Of a DNA stretch of 64,000 nt, positions 1 to 11,076 are shown one piece after another. Source of the DNA: Micrasema longulum (Eukaryota > Arthropoda > Insecta > Trichoptera > Brachycentridae); assembly GCA_022494885.1 (NCBI GenBank), contig JAGVSM010001710.1, positions 1 through 64,000 on the forward strand, read 5' to 3'. Each line of letters opens with the position of its first letter. The stretch's first letter is position 1. A program made the position numbers and the translations under genes. The notes below the pieces were generated by a model. It did not search any database. It saw only the letters and a program-made list of their open reading frames with translations, and was not told where the DNA came from.

Positions 1-540
1 CGACATCTATGGACAAGTAGTGATAACAAGCCAAACTATTTTGACGGGAAAGTTTACTCTTCAGTATTTTTCGCAACTTTATTTTAGTACGTAGGTAGTT
101 TTAAATCAATATTCTTCTGCAATTTTTGCCATTTTCACTAAATTATTATTAAAAACTGGTTTTGAGAGAGAGATTCACAACTGGATTTTCCCTTGGGGGG
201 GGGGGGGAGGATTTAAGTTGAAGACGCCTTGATGAGTTTTCAACTATTTGATTTGGTTGTTTCATGTAAATCAAATCATTATTTTATTTTTTCAAAATTG
301 GTGTGCTTTGTGTTTTTTGAATAATGTTATTGTTTTACTGTCATATTATTGTTGTACGTTATTAACGTTTGATAATTTTTATCCCGACTCAACAAACGAC
401 CTTAGTCCAATTAGGTTGGCACTTGGGTCTATATAAATACAAATCAATGAATAAGTTCTTCATTAAAAGTATATAAAACAAATAATTACAGAACAGTTAC
501 TTTTATTTTATTGTACCTGCCTATATGCTCCAAAAAATCT
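1..540. other. AT-rich stretch without a recognisable gene
   Basis: Nothing coding is seen. A run of 13 G at 195-207 is conspicuous in this AT-rich DNA and is a likely spot for length error or polymorphism. Confidence 0.6.
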
Positions 541-745
541 TGCTGAGAATTTCATTGACCTTGCTGATCGTCGTCTTTTGCTTCGCTCTTCTCAGGGGAG
601 AACACTTTCCATTGCTCGACATGGCACATGATTTTTCAGCTATTTTTTTTTCTCTTTAAGGTGCTAGACTTTGGAATGAGCTACCTCTTATCAAAACGCC
701 TGGATAGGAAACGCCTGAAACATTACTATATTTCCTTAGAATTCT
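541..745 (+). pseudogene. Non-LTR retrotransposon RT, extreme C-terminus (jockey/CR1/L2-type)
   Basis: The plus strand reads RRLLLRSSQGRTLSI, a stop within about ten residues, then after a frameshift LWNELPL. This order (RR..LRSSQGRT, then LWNELP) is typical of the last 60-80 residues of LINE reverse transcriptases of the jockey/CR1/L2 group. Catalytic motifs would lie upstream and are absent, so this is a 5'-truncated, dead copy. The clade is not certain. Confidence 0.6.
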
Positions 746-775
746 GACCCCCCTGTTTTTTAGAGTTTTTAAAAT

Positions 776-1265
776 ACATTTTTTTTATTTTATTTTTATT
801 CATAAATTTCATAAAAAGTACATGTTTTTGTAAAATTTTAAACATATCTACGTTTACACATCTAGTAAATGTTATCACCGTAACTCTCCAAAAAAGAGAC
901 TAACTCTTGTGCTTGGAGAGTGACTTACACTGTTTAGTTGTTTATTTATATGAGTTTATATAATTTTAAATACGAGTACATGAAAAGAAAAATAAAAAGA
1001 TAGAATACTCGTATATAAAGAAAAAACATAAAACAATAATACATTCATTATAATTAAAATTTAAGTTTGTGTTTACACGAGTTCAAAAAATTTCTTTTGA
1101 ATTAACTTTAAATTTATTTATTGATATATAATTATTAATTGTTTTAAATTCATTAGGAAGATTATTATATTTTTTTACACCTTTGCGGACAAAGCTATTT
1201 TGACCATGACTTATATGGAATTTAGGAATTTTAATATTATGTTGGTATCTGAGTGATTTATTCAT
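776..1265 (-). mobile_element. LINE 3' end, family N1 (C-terminal RT codons plus 3' UTR)
   Basis: The minus strand encodes about 60 residues (1083-1265) with KKYNNLPNEFKT and FKVNSKEIF, matching the usual RT tail pattern YN.LP..IK...FK. A 3' UTR follows, ending in an A-rich tail near 776. Much of the UTR recurs at 20305-20620 and 54395-54720, including a segment ACTCTCCAAAAAAGAGACTA. It is 5'-truncated and not functional. Confidence 0.65.
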
Positions 1266-1429
1266 TTCAAATTCTTTTTTTTTTCATTTTTATATATTTA
1301 TTTTACAAAGAGGGTCTACTGTATGAACCTTAAATATTTTATATGGACTTTCCGTATTGAATATTTAGGGTTTCTTAAAAATTACTTTAATAATTAATTT
1401 ATTTTATCATATTTTGTTAATTTTATTTT

Positions 1430-1473
1430 CTTGGTTCCGCAAAAGTATCGGGCTATTAGGTAGGGGGCGAGTT
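1430..1473 (-). repeat. Detached 3' UTR piece of an R1-like element
   Basis: Contains TATTAGGTAGGGGGCGAG-like sequence found also at 28735-28756, where it directly adjoins the R1-like ORF remains. Here it is separated from them (2566-2840) by about 1.1 kb of other retroelements. Confidence 0.5.
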
Positions 1474-1837
1474 TTTTTTTATTTTTTAAATGAAGCCAAT
1501 CAACAGGTTTAATAAGCCCTAATAGATTAGCTTTAATGAGATATACTTAATCAAAACATTCTTAAATCCTACTTAAATTAACAAAGTGTACAATTTAAAA
1601 AAGGTATGCATATGGCATAATCAAGGCGGAAATGGCAAGTGTGACATTGCGAGTCAGCTGAGACAACACCGCTTGCTTCTTAAATTCCTGCCCTTGCTGT
1701 AGGAACACATCGACAGTACCGTTAAGTGAGATTTCGTTCACTGTTCTGAGGATCCTTGGCAGAGGGAAAAAGAATCCGATGTTAGTTTTATAATTTCCCA
1801 CAGCAAAGACAGGATTGGTACGCAAGTTACGGCGAGG
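1474..1837 (-). mobile_element. LINE fragment N3, 3' part
   Basis: The minus strand (1595-1837) reads LNVPRRNLRTN, KTNIGFFFPLPRIL and VDVFLQQGQEFKK, the usual order near the C-terminus of jockey/CR1-type RTs. A 3' UTR runs to an A-rich tail at about 1474-1487. The 5' part of the same copy appears at 2460-2565, the two halves being separated by element N2. Confidence 0.6.
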
Positions 1838-1846
1838 TACATTTAG

Positions 1847-2450
1847 GTTTATTTATTTATTATATATATACGGCCTAAGCCAATTACAACAGTTACATGA
1901 AGAAACGTAAATGCAAGAAACTGAACAAAAAGAACATAAAACTATTTAGCAAAGACAATAAGGGCAAAACAATAATAGTAAACAATATTTAAAAAAAAAA
2001 ACGAAAGATCAAAAACTTTGAGCTAAACCATGCCAATCCAACTTCATCCCACACTGTTTAGTCGCGAAGAGATCTACGAAAAGCCGGAAGATCTATCCCA
2101 AAAAAATCCAAGTCGTGTGATGAATTGACTAATCTACACATTCTGGACATTGGGGCATCAAAACCAAAGTTGCTCTTAGAAGATTTTATAAATAGCAGAT
2201 TTTGACTTTTGGTGACACGGTTGGGAACATGAAAAGAAATTGATTGCAACAGAGCATCACTTAAAGCATAAAGTATTTTTAAAATGCATATAAGGTCCAT
2301 CTCAGTTCTACGTCTCTCCAATGAAGACAGATTAAGAGATTGCTCTATTTCAAAATAAGAATAATTACCCCTTTGTAATCCGAGCAACTATGCCACTTTT
2401 CTTAAAAAACGGTGTTGGACAGATCTGAGCAAAGATATCATGGGCATATA
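1847..2450 (-). mobile_element. 5'-truncated LINE copy N2 with target-site duplication
   Basis: The minus strand carries a 109-residue open stretch (2058-2387) with LNLSSLERRRTEMDLICIL, then FHVPNRV and a final FRRSLRD, the C-terminal domain of a jockey/CR1-type reverse transcriptase. The preceding SVQHRFLRKVA lies in another frame. The 3' UTR ends in a TTTATTTA-type tail at 1847-1862 (plus-strand view). The flanks TACATTTAG (1838-1846) and TACAGTTAG (2451-2459) look like a 9-bp target-site duplication with one change. A second copy lies at 38441-38791. Confidence 0.7.
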
Positions 2451-2459
2451 TACAGTTAG

Positions 2460-2565
2460 ACATTAATTTGTGCAAGAATATCAAACCAGCGAAAATTCTT
2501 CTGAATTCTAAACTAAAGATACAAGATCATAATAGTTGATTATGAAAGTAGTTCTTAACAACATC
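2460..2565 (-). mobile_element. LINE fragment N3, 5' part
   Basis: The minus strand reads FRRIFAGLIFLHKLMSNC, which matches the RR...LIFLHKL segment just upstream of the VPRRNLR box seen at 1830. N2 sits between the two halves. Confidence 0.5.
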
Positions 2566-2840
2566 CTCTTAACATCCTCGAGTTTAACCAGTGATCCCTC
2601 AAGGATGAAGCTCCTTTTATGATACATCATCATCACATTACATTCACAAAGAATGTAAAGACATGTAAAGACATATAGGTTTTTCATCATCGGCACTGTA
2701 GAACTAATGTATATCCAGAAGTTTCGGAAAGGTTCATACCCGCAAGGTGTTTGTTCAATCTGCAGTGCCTTGTAAGGGCTTTAGTGATAACCCTCACTTA
2801 ATTTCGTCTGAGCTTTATTAGATCAAAAGTAAAACTTTGC
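2566..2840 (-). mobile_element. R1/LOA-like LINE, C-terminal zinc-domain remnant
   Basis: The minus strand contains HCRLNKHLAGMNLSETS, equivalent to CRLNKHLARMNLSETS at 28761-29011. The two DNA stretches are clearly the same repeat. In this family the region follows RNase H and carries a Cys/His cluster. Stops and frame changes show that it is dead. It is cut at 2566 by the insertion of N3/N2. Confidence 0.6.
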
Positions 2841-3171
2841 GAGTACCCTTTTATCAGTGTCATAAACTTGTTTGTAAATCACTTATTAATATTTTCTTAA
2901 TAAAGCCCCCATTATTATGCATATATATTAATTAAAGGATTATTTTTTGAATAATTAATTAACACTTTTTAGAACCCCCACGTGACAGTTCTATTATCAA
3001 GTGTTTTAGATTTGACAAGTAGGTGCTTTTTCAAAATATCAGGAAATTAATACAGTATGGTTAAGTCGGAAATTGAATTTTGTTTTAAAATGATAAAATG
3101 TTTTTAGAATTTTAAACTCCATATACCCCGATAATACTGACCTAAAATTTCAAAAGATCTAATACTAGTAT
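2841..3171. other. AT-rich stretch, nothing recognised
   Basis: No ORF, tRNA-like box or shared repeat was recognised. Confidence 0.5.
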
Positions 3172-3300
3172 AATGTCATTCCACGTTGAGGGTAGGCAGA
3201 GATGATGATGAATCGCCACATGCGTCGATCCTAACATACATTCCCAGCTTCTTTTACATTTCTACATCTTATCAAACATCCCGTATATCTTCCGAAAAAA
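3172..3300 (-). pseudogene. RTE-like LINE, last codons
   Basis: The plus strand has GAGGGTAGGCAGAGATGATG followed by the same order of features as 25530-25640, where an RT tail ending in AYPSGEMA is encoded on the minus strand. This copy is short and degraded. Confidence 0.4.
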
Positions 3301-3559
3301 ACAAATATTAAAAAAAAAACAATGTGGCTTCATTGGCTGATGTAAGTGATTTCATTTATGTACCATTCTGCCTTTGTTTAAATTAAAATATTTAGAATAA
3401 TCGTTATTTGTTGAGGTTTTTAAAATAACTGAAGCCTAAATTCGTGCGAGTGAGATTTTTTAGAATTATTTTACATACTGGCTATTCTGTAAAGTTGGCT
3501 CGATGTCGCTTAGGAATTTTTACCTTCCACCGTAGATATGAATAAAAAAAAATTTGGAA

Positions 3560-3857
3560 TAGGAAATATACAAGTTGAGGCATCAACATGGCTTATGACC
3601 TGTCGTTGGGTGTTTTAAGTGACTATTTTACACACTGCGTAAAGTTCACCATTCTGCCTGTATTTGAACATATGTACTCCTTTAATCATACCATCTGTTG
3701 ATGTTTGTGAAGGTAAAGAGCTAAAACCTTTAACGACGGAGAGGAATACAAATGTTCAAATATAGGCCGAATAGTAAATGTTACACAGTGTGTAAAGTGG
3801 CCACTTAAACCAACCAATGACAGATCATAATCCCTGTAGATACCTAGACTTCCATAA
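3560..3857. mobile_element. Foldback element, family F
   Basis: Left and right halves are inverted copies. GGCTTATGACCTGTCGTTGG at 3590-3609 pairs with a relative of the right half at 3815-3835, and ACACACTGCGTAAAG pairs with ACACAGTGTGTAAAG. The family recurs at least eight times in the window, with a full-length copy at 57172-57760. There is no coding capacity. Confidence 0.6.
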
Positions 3858-4110
3858 TCATCATCATCCTTCTCTTTCCGCACCTAATGGTATAAAGGCA
3901 TTGATACACTAATCGCAGCGTATCTAGATCATTTTTTTAAACATTTAGACAAGATGATCAGTCTTACGCTTCAGGTCCCAGTCCCGGTACTATAAAATAT
4001 TCAGGTGTAAAAACAACCTTGTAAATAAATGTTTCATTTCAACCATATCTTGAATCGAACCCGAAACCTCTTGCTTGGAAGGCAAACGCTCAACACCAAG
4101 AGGCCGACAA
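3858..4110 (-). mobile_element. SINE A copy, nearly complete
   Basis: The plus strand begins with the 3' end word CCGCACCTAATGGT, then CGCAGCGTATC and TCTTACGCTTCAGG, and ends with the inverted tRNA-like head (GAATCGAACCCGA is B box reversed). It abuts the foldback element. Confidence 0.75.
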
Positions 4111-5236
4111 TGTTCCCTTGTCTTAAATGTTCTCTATCTCTTTTGTAATAAGCTCCCTAGGCTGTTAAATCCATTTCTTGTCGACAAAAAGAAAGTATAC
4201 TAAAAAAAAACATCTATTCTAATGTAGAAATAAATGCGCAAAGAAATTGGATTGCTCACAGTAAAGCAACAAATTAAATATAATGTAGCAATTTTTAAAC
4301 ATAAAATAATTAAGGGAATGAATAAAATAAAAACAATAATAAAATTTAACAAACAATGTCATACATATGAAACAAGAGGTAAAAAAAGATAAGATTACCA
4401 ATGAGGATAAAAACAGAATCTCAAAACTCATTGCACAAGGGATTAAAGCTATACAATGAGTTACTTGAAGAAATAAAGGAAATAGACAACATCTAAATAT
4501 TTCAAATAAATTTGAAAAAATATGTTATTAAGAAATGTTGATAAAAAAATTGTAAAATTATTAAATGTTTATATTAGTTCTTAAGATGTTATGAACTAAA
4601 TTAATAAAGAATAAATAAATAAAAATTAGTACAAACTCAAAACATTCTTCATTAATTACTTGTTTGAAAATGACTTAAACCTGTTTTCCCTAATACTTAT
4701 TTTGTCGAATTATTTATTTCGATGATATTTCGACCACCCGCCGCCATCTTGTTAATATTCAAGCGAAGAAGCTTACAATAATGATGAAGCGACTCGTGTA
4801 AACGAATCCATTATCATTTAATTCGTATCTCGAACCCCACGTTCCTCTGAGAGAAAGCAAACTCGAGATGAGGAGGCCACACCTTACCTTGGCAGGCCAG
4901 TCACACTTTAAGCTCAGTTGAGGAGCGATCAAAAGGCCAAAGATAATGAAAATATTCCACTAGATTTCAAATTTTACGCATTTACATATATTCAAAAATT
5001 CGCTAAAAATCTACTGTTACATTTTTTTAAAACTATAAGATAAATACTAAAAAAATTAGGAAATTGTTTTCAGTATGTAAGAAATCATATTTATTTAATT
5101 TATTAATGTTCTTTTTTGCTTTTTACAATAAATGATAACTTTATAAAAATAAAAAATCACATAAACAAAAAACCCTTAAGTTATGGGCTGGGGATGTGTA
5201 AAAAATTTTTTTTTTAATCTTTTGATCTTTCATCGA
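4111..5236. other. Gene-free stretch with a GC-richer island
   Basis: Mostly AT-rich. The segment 4735-4935 is GC-richer, has no copy elsewhere in the window and has no clear ORF; it could be host regulatory sequence. The open stretch on the minus strand at 4219-4431 is low-complexity F/L/C sequence. Confidence 0.4.
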
Positions 5237-5290
5237 CTTGTATATCTTTACACAGTGTGTAATATTCACCATTCTGCCTGTAGGTAGTGA
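5237..5290. repeat. Fragment of foldback family F
   Basis: TTTACACAGTGTGTAATATT and CACCATTCTGCCTGT match one arm of family F. Confidence 0.55.
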
Positions 5291-5806
5291 AATTATTTTT
5301 ATTACAAAAAATTCTAAAACAAGAAAACCAAGCGTATATTATAAGAGTTGGTTTTAATATTATTTATTTATTTAAGACTTCAAGTACAAAAACTACATGC
5401 ACTTTAGGGGGCTTATTGCTAAAAGCAATATTATCCAGCGAACCAAATCATTATATAAGTATTCGTGTTGGTCTACTATAAAGAATGGCTGTTCTTGAAA
5501 ATGGGGCATTAAATTATTTGGTAATCGAGATAAACAAGGACGAGAATTTGAACTCTCAATTGTATATGAGCCTCACATCATAACTAACAGATTATAGGCA
5601 CTGTTAGTGCCTAGGGTCCCATATTTCCAACACTTTTATCTCTTTTGAAAAATACTAATTTGGTCAATATTTTATATTTTTGAATAATGATGAAAAATTT
5701 TATTTAAATAATTAATTGGCTCGCTGAAAAGTACTTGCTTTTTGCACTGTGTCTCATCATAAACTGACTTAAATCATCATTCCTCTTTCCACAATCAGTG
5801 ATGCAT
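5291..5806. other. Gene-free stretch
   Basis: AT-rich, no motif or shared repeat recognised. Confidence 0.4.
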
Positions 5807-6010
5807 GGCGGCCTCCGTGGTGTAGTGGTCAAGACGCTTGACTCACAGACGGAAGGTTCCGGGTTCGATTCCCGGTGAGAACACAAAAATTAAATGTGAT
5901 TTTTTCTCAAGCCTGGGTGTTCTGTGATGTAATTCACCGCTGTAATTGGGCCTCCTGGCCTATTGTGGTGCAAAAATAAAATAAAAATAAAATAAAAAAT
6001 AAAATAAAAT
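5807..6010 (+). mobile_element. SINE B, complete copy with tRNA-Val-like head
   Basis: The pol III boxes are well kept: A box TGGTGTAGTGG at 5818-5828 and B box GGTTCGATTCC at 5862-5872. The anticodon-loop equivalent reads CTCACAG, i.e. CAC (Val). A unique body (GCCTGGGTGTTCTGTG, GGGCCTCCTGGCC) ends in an (AAAAT)n tail at 5973-6010. Other copies are at 22895-23050 and 54941-55110. Confidence 0.8.
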
Positions 6011-6350
6011 AGGGCATTGCATTCGTAAATTAAATGCAGCGTATTTCAATAATATGTTACATTAATGTCAAGTAATAAGTCCTAAGCTTTCGATAAAGAA
6101 GTGCATTTTAAACAACATTTAAAATCAATGTTTCATGTCCAGTGCAGAAATCGAACCCAGGACCTTAAGAATAAGAAAAGTCGGTAAAGACGAAAACCAC
6201 TACACTACAAAGCGGACTTATCTCCTTTCAATTCCATTTTTTATGATTTTACGTGAGAATAGCCATCAAGTCGAAAACACCCATCCAGTGTTCTGTTTCT
6301 ATTTCACACACAGAACTGTACTCCTTATATGCCCAGACACAGAGTCTCAA
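6011..6350 (-). mobile_element. SINE A copy with 5' extension
   Basis: Reversed 3' end (AGGGCATTGCATTCG), reversed tRNA-like region (GAAATCGAACCCAGG) and the reversed 5' segment (TCGAAAACACCC, ATTTCACACACAGAACTGTA). It starts exactly at the tail of SINE B. Confidence 0.7.
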
Positions 6351-6434
6351 CGTAAACTAAATATATATAAAAAAAAATATCGAAATTTAAGCTTGAGGTT
6401 TTTTTAAGGATTAATCCTTTAAGCTTCTATTCTA

Positions 6435-6600
6435 GATGCTTGTCGGAGAGGAAATGGAAGGAAGTTTTTAAAAATGCACTACAACCCCCAGACCAATTGA
6501 GAGAAAAAAACCTTCCTAGGATTTTTTCTTGCAACTTGGGAATCGAACCCGCGACGCCAGTTTCACAGTTGACCGTTGCAACTGCGCCACGGGGCAAGAC
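6435..6600 (-). mobile_element. SINE D, tRNA-derived
   Basis: The minus strand has an A-box-like TGGCGCAGTTGC and a perfect B box GGTTCGATTCC (6539-6549 reversed), then a short body with AATTGGTCTGGGGG. It differs from SINE A-C in the body. Only a possible second, degraded copy is seen (22228-22320). Confidence 0.6.
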
Positions 6601-8187
6601 ATATAAATAGTTTATAAAAATATACATACATAATGTAATTATTAGATCACACATAAGAATATATTTGTGGCCCATGCTACAAGATTTAGAAGAAAAAAAA
6701 CGGTGTATTTTTTTTTATTTCTTGCAAGTGTAGTACCAATGCATTGTTCTTTGCTCTATTAGATCATGATAAGGAAATGATTACGACAAAGATATTTTTT
6801 AAAGGTTATTTTTTTAACTAATGTTAGTTAATATTAGTATTTAACCACTTGCCGACTTTTTATGTCTAACGGTTTCAAGACTCTCTTCGTCAAGACACTC
6901 ACCACACCAACATGCATATAACTGAATGGGATGCAAACACCACCATGTCCGCACATACACCAAAGTTAAGTTGATAATTTTTAGTAGTATTTTGGAGAAA
7001 GCATTGAGGGGGTATTACGAAGGGGAGGTGTTAGGAGGTTGAAAGTTACACGAATATTATACGGTTAAGGAATGCCTAATAATATTTACTAACATTACTT
7101 TAAATTTTTCATAACAAAGTTAAAGCTTTAAAGATAAATACTTTTTTTTTTTCAAATTATTTACTACAATCAATGCAACATCAGTGAGTTCTTTTTGAGA
7201 GCTCATTTTATAAATGTTAAAAATATTTGACTTGCACTCCAGATCCGTGGCTCGAAATAATTTATGAACCTTACTAGATGAAATTCCGAGATTACTTAAG
7301 TTCATTTGCATATTAAATGAATCAAAGAATGGGATATCTCGATTGCGACCACGTCTGTCAATGGAGGAATATTTAGTGCTAATTTAAGTGTTCATCTTCT
7401 GTCTAAAATCCAGTTCCACCCACGCCTTTCCTATCTTTCATCTTGGTCCAAGTATGTTTCCATTTGCGTTCTTGACGTTGATGAGACAAAACATTGTGGC
7501 TATGCATTAATAAGATCGTAACAAAGGAACTTAGTAATTATTCGGAGTGTTATTTCTTTACCGGGAAAAAGAAGAACTCTAAATTTTTTTTTTAATTAAG
7601 GAATTATTGCATTTTTAATATTATTTTATAACATTTTTCTTAATTTTCAAAAAGTGGTTTAAGACTGGATTTTTCTTAGGGGAGATATTTGAGTAAGATA
7701 CTTCTTAATGGTTTTTCAAAACTTAGAGTTAGTTTATTTGATTTTTATTCTTTCACGTGCTTTTACACTTTTTTGCTTTTTCTTTTATATGTTGATACGC
7801 CAAATAATTTTCAATTATGGTTTTGTTCAATGTAGTAGTAGGTGATATTGATTTGCTGAAGTGTTAAACATATATTGGTCTCAACTCAACACAAGGCTTT
7901 GGTTCCGTGGAGTTAAGACTTGTGTCTTAATAAATGTCAACTGAATATTTTGTTAGTAAAATACATGAATTAAAAAGTATTTGTTTAAGTTGGCATTAAG
8001 TACAAAGGCATTCTAGAAATCCAGTTTTACTATCGTATAGATCAACATGAATCAATAAGCGTTTTGGGATAAGAAAAGATTTCTGATTCATTTTTTAAAC
8101 TAAAATAACATAACAAATAACAAAACATTAAAGGCTTTATATTGGGATAATTTATCAAACGAGAAACCCATAAGCAATAGTTGGGGA
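6601..8187. other. Gene-free stretch
   Basis: AT-rich. A 63-codon minus-strand reading at 7120-7311 has mixed composition, but I recognise no family and see no splice or start context. No shared repeats were noted. Confidence 0.4.
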
Positions 8188-8850
8188 TTATTTTGGTATA
8201 ATACCCTCCAATACCAAGAGTATTAGCCTCTTAAACATAGTTTCATTGTAGTGAACGATGTCGATCTCCAAAATGATAATGTTTAGATGCCTCACTGCTC
8301 TTTCAATTAGCATAACCAGTGGCAGGTTGGTTTTGGAAGCCGGAAGATAAAACAGTCGGTAATGATGCTGTCGGAGATAACCAAGAGTATCATAAAAATT
8401 GATACTCTCTAAAAGAGAGTCAGTATGAACCCATCCCTTCTTAGTCGCAAACTGTTGGTCCAAAGCATGCTCCTGGAAAAATGAGTAGGTTAGAGTCACG
8501 GATAACAACCATGCTTTCTCATGTAGAGATACTTCCGATTTTTTTTCTGAACCCTCTCCAACATGAGAGAATATTTCACCTCGTACGGACTCCATATCAC
8601 CGAGGTACTCTCAAGCCTGGTCCAAACCAACGAGTTGTAAAATATTCTGAGTGTATGAGGACCATTGCAAACTTTGCCAGTTTGGAGAGTAAAACTCAGC
8701 ATCTTCAGCGCAAGGCTGCAAGGTCACATGTTCTCTCGATGTGAGCATAAAAATTCCATCTGCTTTCACAAATGACACCAAGATCCTTAATTGTTGAAAT
8801 ACGCATGAGTTGGTGGTCATACATTGTGTATCTGTATTATATAGTACAGT
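8188..8850 (-). pseudogene. Jockey/CR1-type RT, C-terminal third, frameshifted
   Basis: Successive minus-strand frames give DLGVICESRWNFYAHIE (near 8800), then SVIWSPYEVKYSLMLERVQKK (near 8600), then INFYDTLGYLRQHHYRLFYL and ERAVRHLNII. These match the region after the FADD box of jockey/CR1-type LINEs: DLGV....L.F..HI, Y.S..W.P, LERVQKK, and the terminal N/R-rich segment. At least two frameshifts and the absence of the catalytic region show a dead, 5'-truncated copy. Confidence 0.65.
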
Positions 8851-9012
8851 ACTTCAGTATAAAAACGAGTCGCAATATTATCTCGAATCTGGTTTGTAAC
8901 CAACCTTAAATATTTTATATGAGTTGGTCGTAATTTTTCTAGACAATGACTAGAAAATGCTGAAATCTTTATTAATCCGGGAGATTAATTGTATTTTAAA
9001 TATGACTTTTCC

Positions 9013-9165
9013 GTGTCTACTTGATAAAGAACACAGTTTTGCGTATGCAATAGAGCCAGAATCCTGGACTGGAGCTTTTGACTCGATGGCTAAAAACTCA
9101 GAAAAGGTAAATCGAGTGGAAAAAAGTCTCGAGACTCGTAGTGTAGTAGACATGCATGACATGTA
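9013..9165 (+). mobile_element. SINE A, 5' segment only
   Basis: CCGTGTCTACTTGAT..., AGAGCCAGAATCCTGGACTG, GACTCGATGGCT and GTAAATCGAGTGGA are the segment that lies upstream of the tRNA-like head in longer SINE A copies (compare 15713-15850). Confidence 0.6.
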
Positions 9166-9172
9166 AAAGTAG

Positions 9173-9552
9173 CCGTAAACTAAAAAGCACGCAACGTTCC
9201 ACGGAAAGACAGATGCTCAGTGTATGTCTAAGAGACATAATAAGAAACGAAGAAATAAGGTGCCGAACCGGTGTCATAGATATCATGAGTCGTGCAGCAA
9301 AATTAAAATAAAAGATGGTAGCACACTTGGCCAATCAAAATGATAGCAGGATACTAAATTGATACCCAGTGTCCACCTAGAATAATTAAATGGACACCAC
9401 GGGCAAACAAAGGAAGTGCCGGAAGGCCACAAGAAAGATAGGCCGACGACATTGCCTCGATAGGTAAAACATGGAATAGGTAGGAATGGAGACATTTGGA
9501 TGAAGCCTTGTCCAGCAGTGGAGAGAACAAGGCTAAAGAAGGAGTCCAGTGA
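9173..9552 (+). pseudogene. RTE-like LINE RT, C-terminal tail
   Basis: The plus strand reads STERQMLSVCLRDIIRNEEI, RCRTGVIDI, then a stop, and AHLANQNDSR; downstream WTPRANKGSAGRPQER, DDIASIGKTW and EWRHLDEALS. This is the standard end of RTE-type RTs (Q..MER.ML....RD.IRN..IR.RT.V.D, then GH.AR..D.R, GRP..RW.DDI, EWR...EA). At least three in-frame stops. The polymerase core is missing. Confidence 0.7.
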
Positions 9553-10088
9553 TCAACGATAACCCAAGAATATATTACCCAAAAAGAAAACAAAAAGAAC
9601 CCAAGTTGTACTTCTACAGTTGTCCTTTGACTTAGCTAGGCTCATAGCTAGTCACAAAGAATCAAGAAATGTTTATTTTAAAATTTTATTACCTACATTT
9701 TTACGATATTGAGTTGACTGCTGGAGATAATAAATATTAAGTGAACCACCTTTCTCGCCCGTGACGTCACTTCCTTGTGAATATAATCCGTAAGTATTTG
9801 AGCGATTATCAGGAAACGCCTTCCATTAGTGTTTCCAATTACTGGGGAAAGAAGGGAGGGGGTCGGGGCTGGTTTTTCATTAACGATTCATTCACGAGAA
9901 ATATAATTTATCAAAATTAATGACTCTGAGCTTGCCACCCACGCGGACTTGACATTTTTAACACGACAACTTGGAATAACTACTCACAGTATCAATACTC
10001 TACTGAAATTTATATTTTACTTGTGTTTCTTATAACTTATTAAAAAAATTATTTTTTTATTATTTGCTCAACTTTTTCAATACTAACA
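9553..10088. other. Gene-free stretch with GC-richer island
   Basis: 9735-9965 is GC-richer and unique in the window (CGTGACGTCACTTCC, GGGAGGGGGTCGGGG). It contains a CRE-like TGACGTCA. No ORF. Confidence 0.4.
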
Positions 10089-10089
10089 A

Positions 10090-10280
10090 TGTTTTATGTT
10101 CCATGCTTGAGATCCCGGGTTCAATTTCCGGCAGAGTTGACGTGAAATATTTTTTTTTTGTTAGTTAAAACTGCAATATTTAATGTCGTTGGACTAGTTC
10201 CTGAATCCCAAGATCTGAACTCTCTTCATTCATTTGAGGCCAATTTAATGCCCTATGCACCACTGGGTACGGATATGGAA
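10090..10280 (+). mobile_element. SINE A, 5'-truncated in the tRNA-like head
   Basis: Starts in the anticodon arm (CCATGCTTGAGATCCCGGG), keeps a B-box-like GGTTCAATTTCC, then GACGTGAAATATT and CTGCAATATTTAATG, and ends with CCCTATGCACCACTGGG. Confidence 0.65.
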
Positions 10281-10427
10281 ATAAAAATAACAAATTTGTT
10301 GTCTTTTATATTGATAATGACTAAGTATACATAATATTGATTGCATGTCCTGGTAATTACAACCACGTGACTTTCACGTAACAAAAAATGAAAAATTTTA
10401 TCTACTATAGTCTATAAAATATAGTTT

Positions 10428-10920
10428 GATTAGAATGACAGCTGTCAAACTAATTTCATTGGTGATAAAAAATTACTGATCACTGATCAAATCGATTTTA
10501 TCAGTTATTTCATGCAATCATGAAGCTCTGTTTCCAAAAAAGAGATATAAAAAACGCAAATACAAGCCTATTATAGTGTGTTTAACACAATTATTCACCA
10601 AAAAATAAGACATTTATACTTTTTTCATGAACAACATTAAATGAATTATTTTTTTATTTGATCAATTGTCCTATCTCTAACGTTTTTTGCAAAATGATGT
10701 AACCTTGTGAGAACGTCGTTAATAATTAGGTTATTTTTAGTTTTCTTTTAGTTATAAAGCTAATTTTATATATTAATGTTGATTTATGTTTCAAGAATTG
10801 TATTTAAAAAATTATTAATAAGCCAGATACAAATGATTTTTCGTGTGTGAATATAAACAACTCCTTTGAAGTTACTACAAAGTTATGTCGTCTCTTTTTC
10901 TGACAACTGTCATTCTAATC
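10428..10920. mobile_element. 493-bp MITE with 19-bp TIRs
   Basis: GATTAGAATGACAGCTGTC (10428-10446) is inverted at 10902-10920 with one mismatch. The interior is AT-rich and non-coding. TA dinucleotides sit at the TIR edges, so a Tc1/mariner-type target is possible. No second copy was seen here. Confidence 0.6.
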
Positions 10921-11076
10921 ATGTTACATTTTAAGGACTATAATGTATGCACCACTAGGTGAAAAGTGTCATCTAGCAAATTTATTTTCTTTTATTTTAA
11001 AATATTAATATCATATAATACCTACACATACGAGTATGATAAATATAATGTTTAGCTTGTTCTAATAAAAAATATG

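Noticed and set aside
195..207. Run of 13 G as a G-quadruplex or regulatory element
   Set aside because: Single mononucleotide run without spaced G tracts; may be a sequencing or assembly effect.
4219..4431. 70-codon minus-strand reading with hydrophobic stretches
   Set aside because: AT-driven F/L/I/C composition, no family, no start context.
5807..5885. Possible functional tRNA-Val gene
   Set aside because: A and B boxes are intact but acceptor and anticodon stems do not pair, and the head is followed by a repeated SINE body and tail.
8481..8744. 87-codon plus-strand open reading
   Set aside because: Antisense to a jockey/CR1-type RT tail recognised on the minus strand.
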